DNA of 64,000 nt from Wagnerdoeblera intermedia (lineage in GTDB: Bacteria > Pseudomonadota > Alphaproteobacteria > Rhodobacterales > Rhodobacteraceae), in NCBI RefSeq assembly GCF_042647465.1, contig NZ_JBHRVN010000007.1; one strand, given 5' to 3'. A program made the translations under genes and the position numbers. Of the stretch, positions 25,383-34,412 are shown in pieces; position 1 is the stretch's first letter; the number at the start of each line of letters is the position of its first letter. Below the pieces are notes generated by a model. That model did no database searches. It was given only the letters and a program-made list of their open reading frames with translations, and was not told the DNA's origin.

Positions 25383-26201
25383 TCAGCGGAAGCCGAGGCC
25401 CAGATTTTCCAGAACATTGCGCAGCACATGGCGACCGCTCAGACCGCGCAGCGAGCCCAGACGGCCCTTCAGCAGATCGGTCCAGGGCTGCGGCGAAAGA
25501 CCCTGCGACGCGCGGAACGCGAGAGTGGCCTCATTATGGCGGGCGATGGCCGCGCCTTGATCGCTGTTGTAGCGCTCATGGTGCAGAACCGCCTCCTGAG
25601 GCAGGCGCGGTTTGACGGCGGTGGCCACCTCGGGGTCGGGATGGCCGACCACAAGGCCCGCGACCACATAGGCGCGTTTGGGCAGGCCGACCAGTTCGGC
25701 CAGCTCTGCCGGGTGATTGCGCAGACCGCCGATATAGACCGTCCCGAGCCCGAGAGATTCCGCCGCCACGAGGGCGTTTTGTGCCGCCAGCATGGCATCG
25801 ACGGTGGCCAGAACGAAGGCCTCGGTGTGGTCGAGGGCCTCGGTCCCGCTGCCCTCCGCCTGCAGAATGCTCTCAGCGCGCGCCAGATCAGCGACCCAGA
25901 GGAAGCAAAGCGGGGCCTGAGCGATGTGCTTCTGCCCGCCTGCGAGGTCCGCAAGCTTTGCCCGGGTGGCCGCATCCTGGACGGCGACCACGCTCCAGAC
26001 CTGAAGGTTCGAGGAGGTGGGCGCGGACGAGGCGGCTGCGACCAGAAGTTCAATCGTGCCTGCCGCAAGCGGCTGCGGCAGGAAATTCCGCACGGTGCGA
26101 TGCGACAGAAGGCTGTCGATCACCGGGTTGCGCGCGGCGGTCCCGGGCAGAGCTTCGCCATAGCGGGTGGCGATCGGGCAGGGGGTTTGGGTCACAGTCA
26201 T
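25383..26201 (-). CDS. Nitroreductase-family FMN oxidoreductase (NfsA/FRP-like)
   Basis: A 272-residue cytoplasmic flavoprotein, the usual length for the NfsA/Frp branch, which reduces nitroaromatics, quinones or flavins with NADPH. The N-terminal HRTVRNFLPQPL motif binds FMN phosphate (about residues 34-45), SSAPTSSNLQVWS follows (about 58-70), and GLGTVYIGGLRNHPAELAEL (about 150-169) is the conserved central segment. It is followed 5 bases into the same-strand aldo/keto reductase region (that gene ends at 26207), so the two are probably co-transcribed with the reductase first. Confidence 0.88.
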   Translation of the reverse strand: MTVTQTPCPIATRYGEALPGTAARNPVIDSLLSHRTVRNFLPQPLAAGTIELLVAAASSAPTSSNLQVWSVVAVQDAATRAKLADLAGGQKHIAQAPLCFLWVADLARAESILQAEGSGTEALDHTEAFVLATVDAMLAAQNALVAAESLGLGTVYIGGLRNHPAELAELVGLPKRAYVVAGLVVGHPDPEVATAVKPRLPQEAVLHHERYNSDQGAAIARHNEATLAFRASQGLSPQPWTDLLKGRLGSLRGLSGRHVLRNVLENLGLGFR

Positions 26202-26206
26202 CGTCC

Positions 26207-27151
26207 TTAAAGTCCTTTAAGATCAAGCAGGCTCAGCTCTTCGGCTGAGAGGGTCAGCCGCACCCCCCCGAGCAGGGTGGTCAATTGCGCGACCGAGGTC
26301 ACCGAGGCCAGCGGTGCCAGAACGCCGGGCTGATGCAACAGCCAGGCCATGGCGAGGGCGGCATGGCTGACGCCCCGTTCGGCGGTCACCTGGTCCATGG
26401 CCGCCAGCACGCGCAGACCGTCGTCGTTCAGATAGCGGCTGACGCTGTTGCCGCGCGGGCTTTGGCCAAGATCGGCTTCGGTGCGGTATTTCCCGGTCAG
26501 AAAACCGGCCGAGAGCGAGTAGAAGGGGATCAGGCTCAGCCCCTGGGAGAGCATCAGATCCTGAAGATCGCCCTCATATTTATGCCGGGTGCGCAGGTTG
26601 TATTCGTTCTGCACGGTCTCATAGCGCGGCAGGCCTTCGGCCCCGCTGAGGCTCAGGGCTTCGCCGAGCTGAGTGGCGTCAAAGTTAGAGCAGCCGATGG
26701 CACGCACTTTTCCGGCCCGGATCAGCCGGTCATAGGCCGTCAGAGTTTCCTGCTGCGGCACGGCGGCATCAAAGAGATGGCTTTGATAAAGATCGATATA
26801 ATCCGTCTGCAGCCGCGTCAGCGAGGCTTCGACCGCGCGCTCAATATGCGCGGCAGACAGGCCCTTGCCGTCTTCGCCCAGATCCATGCCGACCTTGGTG
26901 AAGATCTGCACCCGGTCGCGGTTGCCGCGGGCCTTCATCCAGCGGCCAAGAATGCGCTCGCTTTCGCTGTCATTGCCGGGGACCCAGCGGGAATAGACAT
27001 CCGCCGTGTCAAATGCGCCAAAGCCCTGATCGGTAAAGGCGTCGAAAATATCGAAGGAGGTCGCCTGATCTGCGGTCCAGCCTGCGGTATTGGTCCCGAG
27101 GATGAAGGGCGCAATGGTGAGCGCGCTGCGGCCGACGGAGCGTTGGTCCAT
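26207..27151 (-). CDS. Aldo/keto reductase
   Basis: An NADPH-dependent reductase of about 314 residues with a (beta/alpha)8 fold. GTNTAGWT follows the first strand. The tetrad is seen as Asp in DTADVY plus the Tyr four residues on, and the strand with FTKVGM plus SHLFD, where a histidine lies in YIDLYQSHLFD. The cofactor region includes IGCSNFDATQL and SLIPFYSLSAGFLTGKY. An upstream in-frame extension to 27220 exists, but the ATG at 27151 (MDQRSVGRSALTIAPFILG) matches the family start. It lies upstream of and close to the nitroreductase gene on the same strand. Confidence 0.87.
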   Translation of the reverse strand: MDQRSVGRSALTIAPFILGTNTAGWTADQATSFDIFDAFTDQGFGAFDTADVYSRWVPGNDSESERILGRWMKARGNRDRVQIFTKVGMDLGEDGKGLSAAHIERAVEASLTRLQTDYIDLYQSHLFDAAVPQQETLTAYDRLIRAGKVRAIGCSNFDATQLGEALSLSGAEGLPRYETVQNEYNLRTRHKYEGDLQDLMLSQGLSLIPFYSLSAGFLTGKYRTEADLGQSPRGNSVSRYLNDDGLRVLAAMDQVTAERGVSHAALAMAWLLHQPGVLAPLASVTSVAQLTTLLGGVRLTLSAEELSLLDLKGL

Positions 27152-27310
27152 AGTGTGAAAGTCCCTGCTGTTGTCTGCTCTGAGGTATAACCGCTGAGGC
27201 GCAGGGGACCAGCCCTGCAAAGGGTGCAGAGCTGTGCGGCGGGCCGTGTGGCGGCTCCGGCCCCCCGCAATTGCCGGCGGTGCTGAGAAATGAGGCGCAA
27301 AGCGCCCCCG

Positions 27311-28360
27311 TCAGCCCAGAAGCGCCGTCCAGACGCGGTATCGCCCGCGCCCCGTCAGCTCGCGGATCAGGCCGCGCTGCGTGAAGAGATCAAGGTTGCG
27401 CTGAACGGCAGCGCGGGAGGCGCCGGTCTCCTGCTCTGCCATGGGGGCTGAGACGCTGGGCCAGTCTTTCAGCAGCCCAAGCAGGCGCGGCGGTGTGCGC
27501 CCGGAGAGATCAAAGATGGTCTCTTCAGCCCGCGCCGTCCAGGCTGCGAGGCGGTCGAGATGCATCAGGGCTGCGAGCACCGCCTGATGCGCGCCGAGAA
27601 TCCAGCCCTGCAGACGCGCGGCGGCGCTGCCCTGGGCTACCAGCCCCGGAAAGCCCGCCAGCGACAGCGGCAAAAACCCCTGACCCGAGGCCGGAGCGCC
27701 GCCAAGCCTTGCAGCGAGAACCGCCGCCTCAAGATCGCGGGCGGGTGAGGGGTCGGTCATGCGCCAGAGATGGAACAGCACCGCCGATTGCACGATCGGA
27801 TGCAGCGAAGACAGGCTGTCGAGCACGTCGCAGGCATCTGTGACCCGCGCCGAGGGGGGCGTGCCCGGCGCATGGCCCAGAAGCTGGCTCATCGCATCAG
27901 CGCGATCCTGCCCCACGGGGGCCGGACCATTGGTCAGACGGCGCACCGCCCAGGCTCCGCGCGCCAGCGCCTGCGCGTCGGTCCCGGTTGCGCCGATCTG
28001 CAGCGAGATCCACAGCACCAGACGATCCGCGGGCAACCGGTCACCCGACCACCAGCCAAGACTGGCCACCTCCTGCAGCGCAAGGCGGCGGCGTGCCCCC
28101 TCGCCATGCAGGCGCAGCCGCTCTTCCAGGCGGCCGAAATCGAAGCTCAGCGCCGCGAGATCAAGAGCATAGTCCGCCTCTGCCGCCCGCCATTCCTGGA
28201 AGGGAAACAGCCGGCTCTCAACCCCGGCAGAAACCTCTGAGGCATCAAGATTGTCCTCAGGGTCAGGGGGAAGGAACCACAGATCGCCGTCACCGTCTTC
28301 GGTGTCGTCGCTATAGGGATCAAACGGGGGGTCATCGGTAAATCGGGCCATGCTGCGCAT
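27311..28360 (-). CDS. DUF1612/RHE_PE00001-like protein with C-terminal winged helix
   Basis: A protein of about 349 residues. The acidic N-terminus (DDTEDGDGDLWFLPPDPEDN) precedes a helical region (FQEWRAAEADYALDLAALSFDFGRLEERLRLHGEG). The C-terminus, KDWPSVSAPMAEQETGASRAAVQRNL and ELTGRGRYRVW, resembles the HTH of the RHE_PE00001 family (DUF1612), described from rhizobial plasmids. Its function is unknown; DNA binding is inferred from the HTH. It is transcribed divergently from the DnaA-domain gene at 28718. Possible starts are 28387 (TTG), 28360 and 28351 (ATG); none has a strong ribosome-binding site. Confidence 0.6.
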   Translation of the reverse strand: MRSMARFTDDPPFDPYSDDTEDGDGDLWFLPPDPEDNLDASEVSAGVESRLFPFQEWRAAEADYALDLAALSFDFGRLEERLRLHGEGARRRLALQEVASLGWWSGDRLPADRLVLWISLQIGATGTDAQALARGAWAVRRLTNGPAPVGQDRADAMSQLLGHAPGTPPSARVTDACDVLDSLSSLHPIVQSAVLFHLWRMTDPSPARDLEAAVLAARLGGAPASGQGFLPLSLAGFPGLVAQGSAAARLQGWILGAHQAVLAALMHLDRLAAWTARAEETIFDLSGRTPPRLLGLLKDWPSVSAPMAEQETGASRAAVQRNLDLFTQRGLIRELTGRGRYRVWTALLG

Positions 28361-28717
28361 TATGTCTGCAGAGCGCCTGGCCAGCAAGCGCGTGTTGGGG
28401 GACAGCGCTGTGAAGGAGCAGTTTGTTCCGGCCCTTCTAGGGAGGAGTCTGAAAGGGATCGCGGCGCGTAACTCGCTGGCAGAAAACGGGGATTTCTTGA
28501 GGCAGTCCGGTCTGTGTGGCAGGGGCGGAAGGCGCCGGCTCCTGCCCGCTGCATGAGGGCGCAGAGGTCACTGGAGATACCCCTGCCCCCCGCCCGGACC
28601 CGAGCAAGGCTCTCAGGAGGGCTCAATTGACAAAAATTCCGCAGCCGCCATGGTGAAGTGCCCCGGGGATCAGTAAGACTGCCCCGGTCCGCCCAACAGA
28701 CAGTGAGAGCAGAGACG
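28361..28717. other. Divergent intergenic region between the DUF1612-like and DnaA-domain genes
   Basis: About 350 bases that must hold the promoters of both flanking genes. A TTGACA at 28627-28632 is a possible -35 for the rightward gene, though no good -10 follows at standard spacing. I looked for DnaA boxes (TTATCCACA-like) and for iterated direct repeats and saw none, so there is no direct evidence for a replication origin here. Confidence 0.3.
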
Positions 28718-29410
28718 ATGCAGCAGCCGCGCCTGACGGGTCCCGGAGCGGGGTCTGACAGATATGATGTCCTGACCGCGCTTTCGGTTGCCGCGCTCGG
28801 GGCGGGCGGTCATCAGCAGGTTTTATTGCTGCGTCTGATGGCGCTGATCACGGCGCGCTACAACTGGGCGCAGGATGAGCTGTCGCTGGGCCAGAAAGAT
28901 ATGGCGCTGATGTGGTCGGTGGATGAGCGCACGGTGAAGCGCGAGATCCGCAGGCTTCTTGATGCGCATCTGCTGATCCTGCTGCGGCCGGGTGTGAAGG
29001 GTCGGGTGGCTGTCTATCGGCTGAACCTGCGCAAAGTTGCCGAGCTGACGGAAGCCTGGTGGCCGCGCGTCGGCCCCGATTTTGAAGCCCGGATGGCCGG
29101 GCGTTACGCGCCCGAGGGGGCCTCTGAGGATCGGGTGGTGCGGCTTGATTTCACGCCGCGTGACCAGCCGGACCTGAGCAGCCCCTGGCAGCGTGTACTG
29201 ACCCGTCTGCGGGAGGCCGATCCCGCCCGCGCCGGTGCCTGGTTTGACCCTCTGGTGGTGCTGAGCGAGACCGCGCCGGAGATCTCGCTGCAGGCGCCTT
29301 CGCGGTTTGCCCTGCGCTATATCGAGACACATCTTTTGTCGCAGATGAAGATCGCGATGCGCCAGGAGCTTGGCCCGGGCTGGCGGCTGACCCTGACGGG
29401 GAGGCAATAA
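28718..29410 (+). CDS. DnaA domain-I (DnaA_N)-containing protein, replication-initiator-like
   Basis: A 230-residue protein. The N-terminal half is a winged-helix-like module (QVLLLRLMALITARYNWAQDELSLGQKDMALMWSVDERTVKREIRRLLD). The C-terminal 75 residues follow the pattern of DnaA domain I: WQRVLTRLREADPARAGAWFDPL, then ISLQAPSRFALRYIETHLLSQMKIA, matching the W...L...W..PL / L.APN.FV..W spacing of chromosomal DnaA. The AAA+ and DNA-box domains of true DnaA are absent. Rhodobacterales plasmids of the 'DnaA-like' compatibility type use initiators carrying a DnaA domain, so a replication role is possible, but no parAB lies beside it. The start at 28718 is preferred over the GTG at 28658. Confidence 0.6.
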   Translation: MQQPRLTGPGAGSDRYDVLTALSVAALGAGGHQQVLLLRLMALITARYNWAQDELSLGQKDMALMWSVDERTVKREIRRLLDAHLLILLRPGVKGRVAVYRLNLRKVAELTEAWWPRVGPDFEARMAGRYAPEGASEDRVVRLDFTPRDQPDLSSPWQRVLTRLREADPARAGAWFDPLVVLSETAPEISLQAPSRFALRYIETHLLSQMKIAMRQELGPGWRLTLTGRQ

Positions 29411-29568
29411 TCCGCCTTCTGCAGCTGCAAAAACCGGCAGGAAACCCGCCTTCTGTTACATTCCTTCAACTGCTTTTGAACGCCGCTTGCGTGGCACATG
29501 GCCGCAATCGTATATGAGGGGATGAGTCCGGACCCAGTCCCCGAGCAAGCATAGGGTTTTCCTAACGA

Positions 29569-31146
29569 ATGTCGTACGACATTATTTCTGACGTCAGCGT
29601 TTCGCGTCGAAGCCTTCTGATCTCGGGTTCAGCCTTTGCGCTGGCATCAACCGGTGCGGTTCCGACGCTGGCGGGCAATGCCGCGGTGCAGCAATTCTCA
29701 TGGGATCTGCTCTGCGCTGAAATGCAGGCTCTGGCCGCGCAGCCCCATCAGCAGCCCGCCGGGGTGAGCGGTTTTCTGGCCGATCTGAATTATGATGACT
29801 ACCGCCTGATCCGCTTTCGCCCGGATCGTCTGCGCTGGTCTGCGCCGACAAGTCCTTATCGGCTTGCGGCTTTTCCGCCGGGCTGGCTCTTTAAAGAGCC
29901 GGTGGTTCTCTTTGAGGTCAATGGCGGTGAGGCGCGTGAGATGCGCTTCAGCACCTCGGATTTCGAATATCTCAACGATCTGGCCGACCGCGTTCCGGCG
30001 CTCGAAGAGCTGCCCGGTGTGGCAGGCTTCCGGCTGCACAGCTATCTCAACCGCCCCGATGTGCTGGATGAGCTGGTAGCCTTTGTCGGCGCGAGCTATT
30101 TCCGCGCGCTTGGCCGCAATTCTGCCTATGGCCTTTCGGCCCGTGGTCTGGCGCTGAATACGGCCACCGCCAGCGGAGAGGAATTCCCGCGCTTCAGCCG
30201 GTTTTACATCGACCGCAGCGGCGCACCGTCTGAGATCACGGTTTTTGCGGCCCTCGAAAGCCCCTCGGTCACCGGGGCCTACCGCTTTGTCATCCGTCCG
30301 GGTGCTGCGACGACCATGGATGTGACCTGCCGTCTGTGGTTCCGCAACGATATTGAAGAACTGGGCATCGCGCCGCTGACGTCGATGTATCTTTTCTCGG
30401 AAAAAAGCCGGGCGCAGTTTGACGATTTCCGGCCCAAGGTCCACGACAGTGACGGGCTGCAGATCACCCGCGCCGATGGCGAGCGGATCTGGCGTCCGCT
30501 GTCGAACCCGCCGCGTCTGTCGGGCAGCTATTTTGCTGAGACATCGCCGCGCCGCTTCGGCCTGCATCAGCGTGACCGCCGCTTTGAGAGTTTTCAGGAC
30601 CTTGAGGCGAATTACCACCGCCGCCCCTCGCTCGACGTGGAACCCCTGGGCGACTGGGGGCCGGGTCATGTGCGGCTGGTCGAGATCCCCTCGGATTCTG
30701 AGGCCAATGACAATATCGTCGCCTATTGGGTGCCCGCGGGTGCCGTGAAGGCCGGTGAGAGCCGCGAATTTGCCTATCGGCTGCACTGGGGCGACCTGCC
30801 GCTTGATCTGAGCGGACCCCTTGCCCATGTAGATGAGACAAGGGCCGGCCATGGGGGCGTGGCCGCAGGTGGTGTGCGCAGCGGTGAGCGGAAGTTCGTC
30901 ATCGATTTTCGGGGCGGTCAGCTCGATGTCATGGGGTCTGAGGCGCAGATTGAGGCGAAGGTCTCTGTCTCCAATGCCGAAGTGCTGTCCCAGGTCGTGC
31001 AGCGCGTCCCGCAGACCGGGGCCTGGCGGCTCTTTCTGGACATCGCGGCGCAGCCGGACGCGGTGGTTGAACTTTCTGCACATCTGGCCGGATACGGCCG
31101 TAAGCTTTCTGAGAACTGGCTTTACCAGTGGATCAACAGCAAATGA
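29569..31146 (+). CDS. opgG: Periplasmic glucan biosynthesis protein OpgG/OpgD
   Basis: A 525-residue periplasmic protein needed for osmoregulated periplasmic glucan synthesis, thought to branch or modify the beta-1,2-glucan backbone made by OpgH. The N-terminus has a twin-arginine-type signal (SRRSLLISGSAFALASTG), as in OpgD. The mature protein shows the family blocks FSWDLLCAEMQALA, DYRLIRFRPDRLRW, YGLSARGLALNTATASGEEFPRF and APLTSMYLFSEKSR. Its TGA overlaps the ATG of the next small frame (ATGA at 31143), so it is translationally coupled to opgH. Confidence 0.92.
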   Translation: MSYDIISDVSVSRRSLLISGSAFALASTGAVPTLAGNAAVQQFSWDLLCAEMQALAAQPHQQPAGVSGFLADLNYDDYRLIRFRPDRLRWSAPTSPYRLAAFPPGWLFKEPVVLFEVNGGEAREMRFSTSDFEYLNDLADRVPALEELPGVAGFRLHSYLNRPDVLDELVAFVGASYFRALGRNSAYGLSARGLALNTATASGEEFPRFSRFYIDRSGAPSEITVFAALESPSVTGAYRFVIRPGAATTMDVTCRLWFRNDIEELGIAPLTSMYLFSEKSRAQFDDFRPKVHDSDGLQITRADGERIWRPLSNPPRLSGSYFAETSPRRFGLHQRDRRFESFQDLEANYHRRPSLDVEPLGDWGPGHVRLVEIPSDSEANDNIVAYWVPAGAVKAGESREFAYRLHWGDLPLDLSGPLAHVDETRAGHGGVAAGGVRSGERKFVIDFRGGQLDVMGSEAQIEAKVSVSNAEVLSQVVQRVPQTGAWRLFLDIAAQPDAVVELSAHLAGYGRKLSENWLYQWINSK

Positions 31147-31307
31147 ACGATACCCAGGACGATATTCTTTCACCGGCACGGCCGGCTGTTATTGAGCGCG
31201 GCGCTTTGCCTGATGCGCCGCTGGCCATGCCGACGCAGCGCCTGGAGGCGCAGCCGCGGGGCCGCTTTGGCTGGCTTTCACTGCGCCCTACAGCCCGCGG
31301 AGCGTGA
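31143..31307 (+). CDS. 54-residue frame: probable N-terminal segment of OpgH cut off by an in-frame TGA
   Basis: The frame starts within the opgG stop (ATGA) and encodes MNDTQDDILSPARPAVIERG through LRPTARGA before TGA at 31305-31307. The motif LPDAPLAMPTQ resembles the cytoplasmic N-terminus of OpgH proteins. It is in the same frame as the ATG at 31311, separated only by TGA-TGT. Either opgH acquired a nonsense codon, or the head is now made as a separate peptide with reinitiation at 31311, where GGAG lies eight bases before the ATG. Confidence 0.6.
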   Translation: MNDTQDDILSPARPAVIERGALPDAPLAMPTQRLEAQPRGRFGWLSLRPTARGA

Positions 31308-31310
31308 TGT

Positions 31311-33053
31311 ATGCACTCTCCCGCCGCTAAGGTCCGGGTCTGGCTGATCCGGACCCTTTTGCTGTCTGTCAGCCTGCTGGCGGGGATCGGGGGCTTCACC
31401 CTCTTTTTGCGCTACGGCATGGCAGACGGCTGGGATGCCATGGATGTCGTGCGCGCCACGCTGATACTGATCTCGACCTTCTGGCTGACCTGGGGGGCCG
31501 TTCAGGCCCTGGCCGGGCTGACCACGCGCCCGCCGAAGGTTCCGCGCGCGACCGGTGATCTGACCGGCCGCACGGTGGTGCTGGTCCCGGTCTATAACGA
31601 AGATCCGACCATCACCTTCGCCCGCATCGCCGCCATGCTGGAATCGGTGGATGCCACCGGGCAGGGCGCGCTTTTTGATTTTGCGATCCTCTCGGACACC
31701 CGCGATGCCGCGGTCGCCGCGCAGGAGCGGCTGTGGTTTGAAAAGCTCCTGGATGACACGGGCGCGGAGGGGCGCATCTTTTACCGCATCCGTGAGAGCA
31801 ATCGCGGCCGTAAAGCGGGCAATATCGAGGATTTCTTCACCCGCTCGGGCGCGCGTTATGAGTTTGCGGTGATCCTTGACGCCGACAGCCTGATGGAGGG
31901 GGATACCCTCGTTGAGATGGTGCGCCGCATGGAGGCAGCCCCCGATCTCGGGCTTTTGCAGACCCTGCCGGTGGTGGTCAATGCGCGCTCGTCTTTCAGC
32001 CGTATCCAGCAGTTCTCGGCGGCGTTTTATTCGCCGATCTTCTGTCGGGGCCTTGCGATGATGCAGGGCCGCACCGGTCCCTTCTGGGGCCATAACGCCA
32101 TCGTGCGGGTGCGGGCCTTTGCCGAAAGCGCGGGCCTGCCCGAACTCTCCGGAAAGCCGCCCTTCGGCGGTCATATCCTGAGCCATGATTACGTCGAGGC
32201 AGCGCTTCTGGCGCGGGCCGGCTGGACGGTGCGGGTCGATGATGATCTGGGCGGATCTTATGAGGAAGGCCCGGAGAATATGGTCCTTCATGCCAAGCGC
32301 GACCGGCGCTGGTGTCAGGGCAACCTGCAGCACTCGCGGCTTTTGCTGGCACCGGGGCTGAAACTCTGGAGCCGCTTTGTCTTTGTGCAGGGTATCCTGT
32401 CGTACCTTTCCCCGGTGCTCTGGCTGATGTTTCTGCTGGCCTCGATTGCGGCCCCGCTCTTTGTGCCGCCGGTCAATTACTTCCCGATTGAGGGCTGGTC
32501 TTTCCCGGTGATCCCGGTCTCAGAGGCCTCACGCGCCATTGCGCTGGCGATCGGGGTGTTCAGCCTGCTCTTTCTGCCCAAGCTTCTGATCCTGATCGAT
32601 GCGATCCTGCGGGGCCGGGCGAAGGGCTATGGCGGGGCCTTCCGGGCCTCGGCCTCGGTGCTGACGGAGTTGTTGTTTTCGGCCATCGCGGCCCCGGTCT
32701 TTTTGATGTTTAACACCCGCTCGGTCCTTCAGGTGCTGGGCGGGCGGGACGGCGGCTGGCCTGCGCAGTCGCGCGGGGACGGCTCGCTGACGCTGAGCGA
32801 GGCCTGGGCCTCGGGCTGGTGGATTGTCACCTCGGGCGGGGTGGGCCTTGGCCTTGCGCTCTGGTTTGCGCCCGGTCTTGTTCCCTGGCTCAGCCCGGTG
32901 CTGCTGCCGATGCTCTTTGCGCCGCTGATTCTTTGGGCTTCTTCGCAAAAAGGCAGCCTGCGCCGGTTCCTGACGCCCTCTGAGACCAGCCGTCCTGAGA
33001 TCCTGCGCCGCCATGAGGCCTGGATCGCCCGCTGGAGCGGCACCGGGGCCTGA
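31311..33053 (+). CDS. opgH: Glucan biosynthesis glucosyltransferase OpgH
   Basis: A 580-residue inner-membrane GT2-type glucosyltransferase that uses UDP-glucose to build and export osmoregulated periplasmic glucan. Two N-terminal helices (VWLIRTLLLSVSLLAGIGGFTLF and VVRATLILISTFWLTWGAV) lead to the catalytic domain: VVLVPVYNEDP, DFAILSDTRD, VILDADSLMEGDT (DxD) and the processive-type RDRRWCQGNLQH (QxxRW-like). At least five C-terminal helices follow. E. coli OpgH is over 800 residues; alphaproteobacterial forms are shorter. Here about 55 N-terminal residues are split off by a TGA. The start at 31311 has a well-placed GGAG. Confidence 0.88.
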   Translation: MHSPAAKVRVWLIRTLLLSVSLLAGIGGFTLFLRYGMADGWDAMDVVRATLILISTFWLTWGAVQALAGLTTRPPKVPRATGDLTGRTVVLVPVYNEDPTITFARIAAMLESVDATGQGALFDFAILSDTRDAAVAAQERLWFEKLLDDTGAEGRIFYRIRESNRGRKAGNIEDFFTRSGARYEFAVILDADSLMEGDTLVEMVRRMEAAPDLGLLQTLPVVVNARSSFSRIQQFSAAFYSPIFCRGLAMMQGRTGPFWGHNAIVRVRAFAESAGLPELSGKPPFGGHILSHDYVEAALLARAGWTVRVDDDLGGSYEEGPENMVLHAKRDRRWCQGNLQHSRLLLAPGLKLWSRFVFVQGILSYLSPVLWLMFLLASIAAPLFVPPVNYFPIEGWSFPVIPVSEASRAIALAIGVFSLLFLPKLLILIDAILRGRAKGYGGAFRASASVLTELLFSAIAAPVFLMFNTRSVLQVLGGRDGGWPAQSRGDGSLTLSEAWASGWWIVTSGGVGLGLALWFAPGLVPWLSPVLLPMLFAPLILWASSQKGSLRRFLTPSETSRPEILRRHEAWIARWSGTGA

Positions 33054-33218
33054 TCTCAGGCGGCGCTTGAAGCAGGGCCATCGCCGCGCTATATCGGCAG
33101 TCACGCGCCATGTCTTCGGCGCGTGACACCTGTTCGATGACCGGGCCCCTCTGGCGAAAGTGGCGGCGCTTTCGTGATGTCGGCATCGCAACATTCATTG
33201 CCGCCGGACTTCATCATC

Positions 33219-34319
33219 ATGTCCCATAAGACATCGCTTCAGGCAGGCTCGGACAAACCGCTGCTTTCCTACCTGAAATGGGCCCTCATCACGACCGTTC
33301 TCGGACTCGCGCTTGGCGCCTGGCTGGGCTGGGAGACCACCGGCACCGTCAGCGGTATGCTCACGGTCTTCTTCATCTGCGCTGTGCTTGCTGTGCTGGA
33401 GATCTCACTGTCCTTCGACAACGCTATCGTGAACGCCAACAAACTCAAAGACATGACCCCGGAATGGCAGCACCGCTTCCTGACCTGGGGGCTTTTGATC
33501 GCCGTCTTCGGCATGCGGATCGTCTTCCCGCTGCTGATCGTGGTGATCGCGGCCAATGTCGGCCCCTGGACCGCGCTGGTCATGGCCGCCACCGATCCCG
33601 ATCAATACTCGCAGATCATGATGGACGCCCATCTGCCGATCGCAGCCTTCGGGGGCACCTTCCTGATGATGGTGGCGCTGTCGTTCTTCTTTAACCACGA
33701 GAAAGACATCCACTGGGTCCGCTGGCTCGAAGAGAAGGCGGCCTCCTATTCGTCGGTGAAGGGCATTGAGATCGCGGTCGTTCTGATCATCATGATGATC
33801 TTCTCGAAGATCATCGCGGGTTCGGATGATCCCAAACTCGGCCCGGTTGCGGCCAATACCTTCTTCTATTCGGCGATCTGGGGTCTGCTGACCTTCCTGT
33901 TGGTCGAAGTTCTGGGTGGCATTCTTGACCGCAGCCAGCAGATGCTGGAGGGCGCGGCCAAGGGCGGTCTGGGGGCTTTCCTCTATCTGGAAGTTCTCGA
34001 CGCCAGCTTCTCCTTTGACGGTGTGATCGGGGCCTTCGCGCTGACCTCGAACCTCTTTGTCATCGCCATCGGCCTTGGCATCGGGGCGATGTATGTCCGC
34101 TCGATGACCATCATGCTGGTCGAGAAAGGCACCCTGACCGAGTACCGCTTCCTTGAGCATGGTGCGTTCTATGCCATCCTGATCCTCTCGGTGATCATGT
34201 ATGTCCAGTCGCTGGTCCATATTCCGGAAGTCATCACCGGCATGGGCGGTGCGGCGCTGATCGGCGTCGCGCTCTGGTCCTCGATCCGCTGGAACCGCGT
34301 CCACGGCAGCGACGAATAA
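33219..34319 (+). CDS. DUF475 family membrane protein (TerC-like)
   Basis: A 366-residue integral membrane protein with about nine helices, related to the TerC/YkoY tellurium-resistance and metal-homeostasis membrane proteins. Two copies of the acidic motif expected for this superfamily are visible: LEISLSFDNAIVNA (about residues 63-76) and LEVLDASFSFDGVIGAFA (about 258-275), whose Asp/Asn residues could bind a metal ion. An upstream in-frame start (33174) would add 15 polar residues. Function is not established for this subfamily. Two strong terminators follow. Confidence 0.85.
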   Translation: MSHKTSLQAGSDKPLLSYLKWALITTVLGLALGAWLGWETTGTVSGMLTVFFICAVLAVLEISLSFDNAIVNANKLKDMTPEWQHRFLTWGLLIAVFGMRIVFPLLIVVIAANVGPWTALVMAATDPDQYSQIMMDAHLPIAAFGGTFLMMVALSFFFNHEKDIHWVRWLEEKAASYSSVKGIEIAVVLIIMMIFSKIIAGSDDPKLGPVAANTFFYSAIWGLLTFLLVEVLGGILDRSQQMLEGAAKGGLGAFLYLEVLDASFSFDGVIGAFALTSNLFVIAIGLGIGAMYVRSMTIMLVEKGTLTEYRFLEHGAFYAILILSVIMYVQSLVHIPEVITGMGGAALIGVALWSSIRWNRVHGSDE

Positions 34320-34339
34320 TCATCGCCACAGGCATCCTC

Positions 34340-34370
34340 AGAAGGCCCCGCGCCCCGCGCGGGGCCTTCT
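34340..34370 (+). terminator. Intrinsic terminator after the DUF475 gene
   Basis: A perfect 14-base-pair GC-rich stem (AGAAGGCCCCGCGC at 34340-34353, complement at 34357-34370) with a CCC loop, 20 bases after the stop codon. The T-tract is poor on the plus strand, but the stem is very stable. Confidence 0.75.
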
Positions 34371-34412
34371 GTATGTCCCCCCCCCCTTGCCACTTTCCGC
34401 CCGAGGGCAACA

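Noticed and set aside
28361..28717. Replication origin in the divergent intergenic region
   Set aside because: No DnaA boxes, iterons or AT-rich unwinding region were seen, so only a locus-level suggestion is kept as a finding.
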